From JAJVID01 sp035714085 (GTDB lineage Bacteria; Acidobacteriota; Blastocatellia; RBC074), in assembly GCA_035714085.1 (NCBI GenBank), contig DASTMP010000270.1, positions 1 through 64,000 on the forward strand: a stretch of DNA of 64,000 nt, read 5' to 3'. A program made the translations under genes and the position numbers. This document shows, one piece after another, positions 15,203 to 23,179 of the stretch. Position 1 is the stretch's first letter; the number at the start of each line of letters is the position of its first letter. The notes below the pieces were generated by a model. That model had not been told where the DNA came from and did no database searches. It saw nothing but the letters and a program-made list of their open reading frames with translations.

Positions 15203-17524
15203 GTGATTGCCAATCCAGCATCTTTACCGACTCAACCAGTAATTGAGCAGGCTTCTGATAGGGCAGACTCGAAGAGGATATCCTTTGGATACTCTAGACT
15301 CGAATTGTCGGACGGAGCGCTCTTTGTCATTCAACTCTCCAGTAGCCGCGCGCCCGTCGTCGGAGAACTTCAGGAAAAGTCTGCGGACGGAAAGTCAGAG
15401 ACTCTCTCTCGACAAGAAAAGCCCTCCGATAAGGAGTCTCAGGCGGACTCAAAGGCGCAGCAAAACGAGCCTCAGCCTGAGCAGACCGGGCAGCCGGAGC
15501 GCAGGACATTTTGGGAGCGGGTTTTCAGGATGCCCCCGGTCCGTAAGCGCGTTGAAAAGGCGTTGTCTGAGGATTGGAAATTCTCCGAGGTTCGGCCGCG
15601 GCAAATCGAAGCGCTGCTCTCGGAGGATGAGGAGGAGACCAGAGCGTTCTTCTTGAGCGGCTCGAACGCGCGCCAATACCTGAGGCTGGTTAAGGAGTTC
15701 GGGTGCGGTTACGAAACCAAGGACGGAAAGGTCGTTGATGACTCTATCGAGACGCTCGGCGAATACGGGCCGGATCTGATCCAGAAATACTCGATTCTCA
15801 TGGAACACCGGGAGCTTATCAAGCGCTACTTCGCCGGAGTGTTTCGAGACGGCAGAGTTGGAACCCAATCGCTCATCAAAATCAGTAACTCCATGTGGTT
15901 CAGCCCCTTCTCAGCGTCTAAATTCAGGATGTCCGCCAATATCCTCAACACACGATTCCAGGTCCCGAACCACGTCATCGGCCCGATGTTGACCAGCGTC
16001 GGAGACACTTACTGGCTCCGGCAGGTTCTCTTTCGCCGCACGGCGCCGCAGGAGTTTCAGCAACTACTCAATCGAATCGCCCCGTCTAGCGATAATTCGG
16101 GAAACGCTTTCGCCCCCGCCTTGCAACTTCTGGTTCTCGGCGCCGAGCATAAGCTCACTTTCCAAACGCTCGACGGTTTTGTGCAGCGGCTCGAACTGAA
16201 GCCGCAAGATTTCGCCCCCTTCAGCGCCGCCGTCTACAATCTCGCCGCCTACCGGCTCGCGAGCGAGATCAAATGTCCTACATTCGCCCAATTCCTCCGT
16301 CGAACGCTCGACGAATTCGGTCCCGAGATCAACCAGGAATCCGCGCGGCTCTTCATGCTCTCATTCAGGGAGTTCAAGGATGACGCGGGGTCCCTTTCAT
16401 CCTACCTGTCTCCCGAGTACCGCGAGACCAAAGAGTTTTTGAGGAGTATCGGAACACCGGTCCCCGCGACTATTTGGAATATGGAGCGCATCGCGTTTCT
16501 CTCGCAGACGCTCACGCCGGAAAAACGGGCGAAGATCGCGCAAATGGTCCGTGATCTCTCAGAAGAAGTGAAGGTGGCCGACATCATGTTTCTCGCCGAG
16601 ATCGCCGGCAACGAGGAAGAGTGTAAACTCCTGCTCAACCGCCAGGCTCTGATCTCGGCTGTCAAAGACATCAAAATCGATCGCATCGTAGAGCGAAGCC
16701 ACAACGACCTCGTGAAAGAATTGGAGCGGGAGGTCGATGACGCGAACAGGAACGGCTTCTACCGCAGTGTGCGGCGGCTCCTGACTCTGATGAAAGAAGA
16801 GAAGAAGACATACACGGAGCGCGTCGACCCGAGTAAATTGACCAACATCCAGCTCAGCCGCCTTCTCATTTTCCATCGCTCCATCGATATGCCGGGATTT
16901 CTGGATACGGTCGGATGGAACGTCTCGCTTGATCTCCAGAACGAGCGGAGCGAAGGCGGGGGATACCTGGGTTATGACAAGGATATGGCGATGGTCACCA
17001 TGGTGCCCGGACAACCCGGCGACAACCGCGCCTATCGTCCGATAAACCTCATGCGCGCGCCCGCTTCGATAGCGCTCTTCCATAATCACGCTTTCAAAGA
17101 CACATTCGCGGAGCGCTATCTTGGGTTCTTCAAAAAGCTCTTCCCCTCGAAACAAGACAAGAATAAATACGCGGGCCCGAGCGGCTGGGTCGGCGCCAAG
17201 AAAGGCGACATCAGCGCCGCGGCCGAATCCGAGCTTCCTTCATTCATTATTACCAAGATCGGGAACCCGCAAAATCCCGACGGAAGCAAGGATAATAAAT
17301 CTCTTCTGGTGAATTTCGACTGGGTCATCGTCGACCGACAGTCGGGAGAGGCGCTCAGGTCCGACCGCGGCGTATTCACCGTCCCTTATTATAAGGAAGA
17401 TCAGCTCGGCAAGCTCAAATGGCCGTCGAAGAAGGAAATGAATCGGCGGGAGAAAGAAAAGAGAGAAAAATGCCCGCCTGGCATGAGACAGGATGCCGCG
17501 AGCACTGACAGTAGGTTTGATTGA
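15203..17524 (+). CDS. unrecognised 773-residue protein with candidate JAMM-like C-terminal domain
   Basis: I do not recognise this protein as a whole. The N-terminus (1-110) is polar, rich in Lys, Glu and Gln, and lacks a signal peptide. Residues 110-570 appear all-helical with no obvious motif. Near the C-terminus, Glu584 in SEGGGYLGY, His627-Asn-His629 in IALFHNHAF, and Asp669 in KKGDISAA occur in the order and context of JAMM/MPN metalloprotease ligands (E, HxH, D). However, the spacing from HxH to Asp is 40 residues instead of about 10, so the loop would carry an insertion. The start is GTG 15203 behind AGGGGG. The neighbours (ThrE exporter, NifU) suggest no role. The CDS call is firm; the JAMM reading is a hypothesis. 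Confidence 0.75.
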   Translation: MIANPASLPTQPVIEQASDRADSKRISFGYSRLELSDGALFVIQLSSSRAPVVGELQEKSADGKSETLSRQEKPSDKESQADSKAQQNEPQPEQTGQPERRTFWERVFRMPPVRKRVEKALSEDWKFSEVRPRQIEALLSEDEEETRAFFLSGSNARQYLRLVKEFGCGYETKDGKVVDDSIETLGEYGPDLIQKYSILMEHRELIKRYFAGVFRDGRVGTQSLIKISNSMWFSPFSASKFRMSANILNTRFQVPNHVIGPMLTSVGDTYWLRQVLFRRTAPQEFQQLLNRIAPSSDNSGNAFAPALQLLVLGAEHKLTFQTLDGFVQRLELKPQDFAPFSAAVYNLAAYRLASEIKCPTFAQFLRRTLDEFGPEINQESARLFMLSFREFKDDAGSLSSYLSPEYRETKEFLRSIGTPVPATIWNMERIAFLSQTLTPEKRAKIAQMVRDLSEEVKVADIMFLAEIAGNEEECKLLLNRQALISAVKDIKIDRIVERSHNDLVKELEREVDDANRNGFYRSVRRLLTLMKEEKKTYTERVDPSKLTNIQLSRLLIFHRSIDMPGFLDTVGWNVSLDLQNERSEGGGYLGYDKDMAMVTMVPGQPGDNRAYRPINLMRAPASIALFHNHAFKDTFAERYLGFFKKLFPSKQDKNKYAGPSGWVGAKKGDISAAAESELPSFIITKIGNPQNPDGSKDNKSLLVNFDWVIVDRQSGEALRSDRGVFTVPYYKEDQLGKLKWPSKKEMNRREKEKREKCPPGMRQDAASTDSRFD

Positions 17525-17594
17525 GGCGAAGGTGACGCTATAATTGTCCTGCGCAAATATAATTTCGCGGTTAATTTTCCGCAGGAGAAGAGCA

Positions 17595-18140
17595 ATGCCA
17601 AAGATTGCAGATATCGAATACACGCCGAATCCAAACGCGGTGAAATTCATTCTCAGGGAGCCGATCACCAGCGGCGCGTCGCGGTCATTTCAGAATGCGC
17701 AATCGGCGCAAGCCGATCCGCTGGCCGCGGCCTTGTTCGCCGTCGGAAATGTGACATCGGTCTTTTACATGGACCGTTTCATCACGGTGAACAAAGAAGA
17801 TGAGTCGCCTTGGGAGGAGATGCTGAAAAAGCTCGCGGAGCCGATTCGCGCAGCGCCCACTGCTTCTGAACCGCTGGCTCAGGGCCAGACGCCAGCTAAC
17901 ACGCCGGGCGCGAATCCGCTGCTAGACCAGATTAATCAGGTCCTTGACGAAAAGGTCAGACCCGGATTGGCGGGGGACGGCGGCGGGCTTGAGATCATCG
18001 GGTTGGACGGCAAGAAACTGCTGATACGTTATCAGGGCGCTTGCGGGAGCTGCCCAAGCTCAATCGGCGGAACGATGATGGCCATTGAATATATGCTCAA
18101 GGAAGACGTCGATCCCGAGATTGAGGTCATATCCGTGTAA
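17595..18140 (+). CDS. NifU/Nfu-type iron-sulfur cluster scaffold
   Basis: 181 residues. An Nfu N-terminal domain (IEYTPNPNAVKFILREPITS) is followed by a linker rich in Ala and Pro and a NifU C-terminal domain with the cluster-binding CxxC in YQGACGSCPSSIGGTM. Such proteins carry and transfer [4Fe-4S] clusters to target apoproteins in the cytoplasm. The ATG at 17595 (MPKIADIEYTPN) was chosen for the preceding GCAGGAGAAGAG and family alignment; an upstream ATG at 17544 adds only 17 unlikely residues. No other Suf or Isc gene is adjacent. Confidence 0.93.
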   Translation: MPKIADIEYTPNPNAVKFILREPITSGASRSFQNAQSAQADPLAAALFAVGNVTSVFYMDRFITVNKEDESPWEEMLKKLAEPIRAAPTASEPLAQGQTPANTPGANPLLDQINQVLDEKVRPGLAGDGGGLEIIGLDGKKLLIRYQGACGSCPSSIGGTMMAIEYMLKEDVDPEIEVISV

Positions 18141-18199
18141 GGTGGTTGGTGGTTGGTGGTTGGTTGTATCGAAGCTTACCACCAACCATCAACCACCTT
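18141..18199. repeat. GGTGGTT inverted repeat between convergent genes (element C)
   Basis: The left arm (18141-18166) is GGTGGTTGGTGGTTGGTGGT plus six bases; the right arm (18177-18198) is its inverse. The loop is 10 bp. It exactly fills the space between the stop codons of the nfu gene and the leftward histidine kinase, so it probably serves both as a bidirectional terminator. Confidence 0.8.
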
Positions 18200-20119
18200 T
18201 TACACTGGCAAATAAACACTCACCATAGTTCCTTTCCCTACTTCGCTCTCCACTTCTATCTTGCCGCCGTGTTTTTTGACGATCTCCTGAGTGATCATCA
18301 TCCCCAATCCGGTGCCGTTATGCTTGGTAGTGTAGAAAGCTTCGAACAGCCGTCTTTTAGTCTCGCCGGACATGCCCACGCCGCGATCGATGACGCTGAC
18401 CACCAGCGCCCCGCGCTCGCCGTCGGTTTCAGCGGGCGAGGGCGCGCCGTTGGCGGAAACGTATTGGGTCCGTAATTCGACGTCGGTGTTCTGAGGCGAG
18501 GCTTCGACGGCGTTGATGAGGAGGTTGAGAAAGACTTTTCGCAATTGCTGGGGGTCGTAGTCTCCCTGCGGCAACTGCGCGGCGTAATTTCGCTCAACGC
18601 AGACGCGCGAGCGTTCGAGCCGGTCGCTCGCCAACTCGACGACTTCATCGAGCAATCCGTTGAGGTCGGTAGTTTGACGTACGGGGTCGCGCGTTCGGGT
18701 CAGATGACGCAGGTCCATGACTATGGTCGAAAGGTGCTCGACTCCGCGTTTGAGCCGCGCGACGACGTTTTTCAGATCGCCGTCGCCGCTCATCTGCATT
18801 TCCAGCAAGTCCAGATTGAGTTTGACCGCTCCGATCGGATTGTACAGTTCGTGCGCGACGGTGGCCGTGATCTGGCCCACGGCGCTGAGGGTGCGGCTGC
18901 GCCGCAATTCTTCGCGCACCTTCTCGGCCTCGGTGACGTCGAGAATCACCACCACGCGCCCTCCGGTTTGGCCGCCGATCGTCAGCGGCGATGTGTAAAC
19001 GTCGAATAAACGCGAGTCGCCGTTATGGCCGTCTTGCGGTTTGACTTCGAGTCGTTCGCGGAAACTCGACCTGTCGTCCGGCTGCGCCAGCGTCTTGCCG
19101 ACGAAGGCCGCGACCTCCGGCAGGCGCTGGAGCGCGGCGCGGTAATCCTGTAAGACGTCAGGCGGAGCCGGAAGATCGAAATGGTTCAGGAATGCCTGAT
19201 TGAGCGCAAGCAGCTCGCCTTTGTTATTCACAACGAGGATGTCGTTCGACTGGCTGTCGAAAATCGAGCGCGCGAAATCTTTCGCCTCATGTTCCTGCCG
19301 GTTGGCTTGCCGGAGCTGGGTGATCTGGTTACGCGCGAAAATGAATGTGAGCGTGGCGACGAGCAACCCCAACGCCAACGTTAACCAGGTTGTGCGCTTG
19401 ATCTCGGTCGCGGCCCGTTGTTCCTGGCTGGCGAATTCGTTGAGGATATCTTGCTGGACCAGAGTCACCGCGCGCGTCAATTTTTCAGTCGCGTTATCCA
19501 GGTCCTTGCGCAGTTTTAAAAACTCATTCTGAACGATCCCAACCTGCTGGTGCGCGTTTTGCTGGAGGTCCGGTTGCGGCTGCCCGCCAGACGCGACGGC
19601 GGCGGGCGCTTGAGACGGCTCGCCTTTCTGATTCGCCTCCGAGCCGTTGACCAGATCTTCCGGGTTTTTGATCTTTTCGATCCTGCCCAGAATCCCCATG
19701 AATTTTTGAGACGCCGTTTCAACGTCGCCCCAGGCGTCCACCTCTTCTTTGGAGAGAGTTCCAGCCTCTTTGTGTTTGAGCCACAGATTCTTCCCTTTTT
19801 CGATCTCGGCCTGAAACCTCTCCTTCGCCTCGTTGAGTTCAGATTTGAAGGCCGGATTCGGAACTTTCATCGCCTGTCGGGCGCGGAAGAGGCGGGCCTC
19901 CGAAACGACTTCCGCGGCGGCTTCGCGAATGCTGAGGGCCAATGTCAGACGATCCATATAATCGTCACCGCTTTTGCGCGCGCCGCCGCTGATCTCGTTG
20001 AGCTTCGATGAGCTTCCCATTCCGATCAGCCCGATCAGAAACAACAACAACGCGAAGCCGATGGCGAACACCGTGTAGATCGAGCTCGGATTGAGATGTT
20101 TTATCGATGGAGAATTCAT
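18200..20119 (-). CDS. membrane-bound sensor histidine kinase with PAS domain
   Basis: 639 residues. Two transmembrane helices (about 15-34 and 245-263) flank an extracytoplasmic helical sensor region. A PAS-like domain follows (from about 285), then HisKA with the phosphorylated His423 in VAHELYNPIGAVKLNLDLLE and an HATPase domain with N, G1 and G2 boxes (NLLINAVEASP, DRGVGMSG, GTGLGMMI). Class: NtrB-like soluble-core kinase. The target regulator is not adjacent. Its start is two bases after the stop of a diguanylate cyclase on the same strand, so the two are almost certainly cotranscribed, linking c-di-GMP turnover with phospho-signalling. Confidence 0.92.
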   Translation of the reverse strand: MNSPSIKHLNPSSIYTVFAIGFALLLFLIGLIGMGSSSKLNEISGGARKSGDDYMDRLTLALSIREAAAEVVSEARLFRARQAMKVPNPAFKSELNEAKERFQAEIEKGKNLWLKHKEAGTLSKEEVDAWGDVETASQKFMGILGRIEKIKNPEDLVNGSEANQKGEPSQAPAAVASGGQPQPDLQQNAHQQVGIVQNEFLKLRKDLDNATEKLTRAVTLVQQDILNEFASQEQRAATEIKRTTWLTLALGLLVATLTFIFARNQITQLRQANRQEHEAKDFARSIFDSQSNDILVVNNKGELLALNQAFLNHFDLPAPPDVLQDYRAALQRLPEVAAFVGKTLAQPDDRSSFRERLEVKPQDGHNGDSRLFDVYTSPLTIGGQTGGRVVVILDVTEAEKVREELRRSRTLSAVGQITATVAHELYNPIGAVKLNLDLLEMQMSGDGDLKNVVARLKRGVEHLSTIVMDLRHLTRTRDPVRQTTDLNGLLDEVVELASDRLERSRVCVERNYAAQLPQGDYDPQQLRKVFLNLLINAVEASPQNTDVELRTQYVSANGAPSPAETDGERGALVVSVIDRGVGMSGETKRRLFEAFYTTKHNGTGLGMMITQEIVKKHGGKIEVESEVGKGTMVSVYLPV

Positions 20120-20121
20120 TA

Positions 20122-20937
20122 TTAATCAGCCGCTATTTGAGCGCCGCGAGCGTCCTGCTCGCGGCGGTGCGACCTTTTGCAGGCGTAGAGTCTTTCATCC
20201 GCTATGCGGATCAATTCGTCCTCTTCATCGGCGTCCGCCGGGAAGGACGCCGCGCCCCAGCTTATATCCAGAGGCTCCGTCAGGCGCCGTTGAAGGAGAG
20301 GTTCGATGCGCCAGGCCGGCCTGTTCGATTCCAACCTGCGCAGCGCGTGGGCCATCGCGGCGCCTGAAGTCTCCGGGCATACGGCGGCGAACTCGTCGCC
20401 GCCGTAGCGAAAAACGGCGTCGCTTTGTCGCAAAGACGATTTCAATAGGCTTGCGACCTCGGCCAGCATGCGGTCTCCCGCCGGATGACCGAAGCGATCG
20501 TTGACCGATTTGAACCGGTCGATGTCGAAGAGGACGACCGACAGTTCACGATGATAACGTCGCGCGCGTTCTATCTCGCCGCGCAACCTCCGGTTGAACG
20601 CCGCGCGATTGGGCAGCGCGGTTACCGGGTCGCATTCGGATTGTTCGGCCCAGGCGAGCGCGCGCTGTTCAACCATGAGCCTGATCTTGGCCGATAGCAA
20701 TTCATCTAGTTTCGCGCTCAGGATAGATTGGAACTCGATCAAATCGTCTTTGCTCATCCGCCCCGCGTAACGACGAAGGGCGTCATTCGCCTCCAGCCGT
20801 ATTGCGGCGCCTTCGCCAAAGATCGCTTCGACCTCTTTGTCGCGCGTTGCGCATTCTTCGTTATTCGACGCGGCGCCGAACGCGATCAAGATTCGCTCGA
20901 TCTCCTGATACAACACCTTCGTAATCGGCTCCGCCAT
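20122..20937 (-). CDS. diguanylate cyclase (GGDEF)
   Basis: 271 residues, cytoplasmic. An N-terminal helical region of about 100 residues without a recognised sensor precedes a GGDEF domain. The domain start (DPVTALPNRAAFNRRL), the metal site (FDIDRFKSVNDRFGH) and the catalytic GGDEF (179-183) are intact. RQSD at 170-173, five residues before GGDEF, is a canonical inhibitory I-site, so product feedback by c-di-GMP is expected. It is the first gene of a two-gene unit with the histidine kinase. Confidence 0.93.
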   Translation of the reverse strand: MAEPITKVLYQEIERILIAFGAASNNEECATRDKEVEAIFGEGAAIRLEANDALRRYAGRMSKDDLIEFQSILSAKLDELLSAKIRLMVEQRALAWAEQSECDPVTALPNRAAFNRRLRGEIERARRYHRELSVVLFDIDRFKSVNDRFGHPAGDRMLAEVASLLKSSLRQSDAVFRYGGDEFAAVCPETSGAAMAHALRRLESNRPAWRIEPLLQRRLTEPLDISWGAASFPADADEEDELIRIADERLYACKRSHRREQDARGAQIAAD

Positions 20938-21127
20938 CGCAACGTCTTTCGCAATGTGTGAAAATTGATCTTCAACGGCAAGGCCATCGCTTGAATCGTC
21001 GATGACCGCGGCAATTATAGTCCTGGGCGCGCATCGCTTCCAGCGTGCGGGGTTCCGGTCACTCGAATATTGATCGAATCCGGCGCCGGCGGAAGCAATG
21101 GGCGCCCGGGGTTTCCCGGGGAGACAT

Positions 21128-22279
21128 ATGAGCAGAAGCTATGACGCGGCCGTAATCGGGGCCGGAGTTTTCGGGTCGTGGACCGCATATTACCTGCAGC
21201 GGGCGGGATTGAGCGTCGCGCTGATTGACGCTTACGGCGCGGCGAACAATCGCGCGAGTTCGGGCGGCGAATCGCGCATCATCAGGATGGGCTACGGCGC
21301 CGATGAAGTCTATACGCGCTGGTCTCATGGCTCGCTGGCGGTCTGGCAGGAGTTCTTCGCAAGCGTCGGACGCCAGGAGCTTTTCCATAGGACCGGCGTG
21401 CTGTTGATGGCCCACGAAAACGATCCGCGCATCATCGCGACTCGGCGGACGCTCGAAAGAGTCGGAGTGAATTTCGAGTTTCTCAATCGCGATGAGCTGG
21501 AGCGACGCTATCCACAGATCGATTTCGGGGAAGTAAGGTGGGCGATTTACGAGCCCATGAGCGGCGCGCTGATGGCCCGCCGCGCGGTTCAATCGGTGGC
21601 GGATTTCGTCGCGCGAAACGGCGGTAATTGTCTGACCGAATCGGCGCTCGCGCCCGCAGGCTCGGGCCGATTGAACGAGATAGTTACGCGCGGCGGATCG
21701 AGGATCGGCGCGGATGTTTTCGTTTTCGCTTGTGGCCCCTGGCTGCCGAAACTTTTCCCCGCGCTGCTCGGTGATCGAATTCACCCGACGCGCCAGGAGG
21801 TTTACTTCTTCGGCGTTCCTGCGGGCGACACGCGCTTCGCTCCGCCTCTGATGCCGACCTGGCTCGATTTCAGCGCTGAAGCCTATGGCTTGCCCGACCT
21901 GGAAAATCGCGGCTTCAAACTAGCGTTCGATCTTCATGGCGAAGCGATTGATCCAGACACAGCCGAGCGCAACGTGACCGGAGATTCGCTCGATCTGGCG
22001 CGCGCGTTTATGGCTCAGCGGTTTCCGGCATTGGCAGACGCTCCGCTCGTCGAAGCTCGCGTCTGCCAATACGAGAACACGTCGAACGGCGATTTCCTGA
22101 TCGACCGCCATCCCGATTTCGACAACGTCTGGCTGGCTGGAGGCGGCTCAGGCCATGGATTCAAACACGGCCCGGCGCTTGGTGAATACGTAGCGGCGCG
22201 CGTTGTCGAAGGCGGAGAGATAGAAAGGCGATTTACATTGGCCACCAAAGAGACCTCTCGGATGCGGACTGTGTTTTAA
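21128..22279 (+). CDS. FAD-dependent oxidoreductase of the sarcosine / N-methyltryptophan oxidase family
   Basis: 383 residues. The N-terminal Rossmann motif AAVIGAGVFGSWTAYYLQRA binds the FAD adenylate. The ASSGGESRIIRMGY segment is characteristic of the monomeric sarcosine oxidase/SolA family, and the C-terminal LAGGGSGHGFKHGPALGEYV matches its flavin-proximal region. It likely oxidises a secondary amine (N-methyl or imino acid) with H2O2 formation; the substrate is not determinable. Start ATG 21128 has GGGGAGA seven bases upstream and was preferred to ATG 21098. It is monocistronic and divergent from the GGDEF gene. Confidence 0.88.
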   Translation: MSRSYDAAVIGAGVFGSWTAYYLQRAGLSVALIDAYGAANNRASSGGESRIIRMGYGADEVYTRWSHGSLAVWQEFFASVGRQELFHRTGVLLMAHENDPRIIATRRTLERVGVNFEFLNRDELERRYPQIDFGEVRWAIYEPMSGALMARRAVQSVADFVARNGGNCLTESALAPAGSGRLNEIVTRGGSRIGADVFVFACGPWLPKLFPALLGDRIHPTRQEVYFFGVPAGDTRFAPPLMPTWLDFSAEAYGLPDLENRGFKLAFDLHGEAIDPDTAERNVTGDSLDLARAFMAQRFPALADAPLVEARVCQYENTSNGDFLIDRHPDFDNVWLAGGGSGHGFKHGPALGEYVAARVVEGGEIERRFTLATKETSRMRTVF

Positions 22280-22399
22280 TTATAGTACCGCCCGTAAGCG
22301 AGCGGCTCTAGCGCAGGCGCGCCCACTGTAATCTGTGAAGAATCTCAAGATATTTTCGCGACCGATATCGTATGATCGTTGCGAAGGAGGAATGACGTT

Positions 22400-22621
22400 A
22401 TGAGCAAACCAGGAACGGCCGCGGTTTTGAGCCTCTTCATTCCCGGTGTCGGCCAGATCTACAATGGCGCATTCTGGCGAGGCATCTTCTGGCTGATCAT
22501 CACGCCGGGCTTCTGGATCGGCAGCGGCGGAATGTTGGGCTGGGTCTGTCATCTTATCTCGGCGTATACGGCTTATTCCTATGCAAAAAAGGCAGAGGTT
22601 CTGGTCACTTGGCCGAGGTAG
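22400..22621 (+). CDS. small two-helix membrane protein (TM2-like)
   Basis: 73 residues. Two hydrophobic segments frame a short loop. The motif LSLFIPGVGQIYNGAFWRGI is the helix-turn of TM2-domain and related small membrane proteins, which often follow the pattern G-x-GQ-x-Y-x-G. The function of the family in bacteria is unclear. The ATG at 22400 follows GAAGGAGGAATGACGTT, an excellent ribosome site; the in-frame ATG at 22379 would bury that site inside the gene. Confidence 0.8.
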   Translation: MSKPGTAAVLSLFIPGVGQIYNGAFWRGIFWLIITPGFWIGSGGMLGWVCHLISAYTAYSYAKKAEVLVTWPR

Positions 22622-23179
22622 GAGCGATGCCTGCGTCATCAAATGGTCTAAGAAGTAGATCAGCGACTTCTAGTTCCGCAGCCTAATGTCTCAGATAGTC
22701 ATAAAACAGAAGAGTCGAAGCGGTGAGCAGTGGCTTTTTCTCTTTCAGCTTCATCGCTTAAGATCAAAAAAATATATTAAATCCGAAATTTTGAATCTCA
22801 GATTCCCGTTTTATCAGCCTTTAAATTGGCATGTCTCTCAAGTGTAAAACCTAAATAACAGCATACAACTAACTTAATCAAATGGCCGTTCGGCTGTCGC
22901 GCGCCAGGTCTCGGTCCAAAACATCGGCATATCTCTTGCTTGATTTAGGTTTGTAATTTTCCATCAACGAATAGGATAATGCGCCCTACAAAAATTATTG
23001 AACCTATTGATCGAGGGCGTTTTAAGACTTCTTAGCACGGATTTTCCACATCGTTCAAAAAACAAATTAGCTTAATTCCTTTCGGCAATCTTTTGAGTTC
23101 TGGCTTTCAGGATTTGAATTCTGCGAATTGAAACCTGAGGTCCATTCCCATCTCTAATCCTACACATCCGGGGGAGTTT
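22622..23179. other. AT-rich intergenic region, 558 bp, before the TonB receptor
   Basis: The base composition is clearly richer in A and T than the flanking genes. I found no convincing open frame, RNA gene or repeat. Because a large outer-membrane receptor gene starts at its right edge (GGGGGAG at 23170-23176), it presumably carries that gene's promoter and a long untranslated leader. The length leaves room for an unseen regulatory RNA. Confidence 0.45.

Noticed and set aside
22622..23179. A small RNA or hidden gene in the 558-bp gap before the TonB receptor.
   Set aside because: No credible open frame or strong hairpin with a T run was seen; left as an unexplained leader region.
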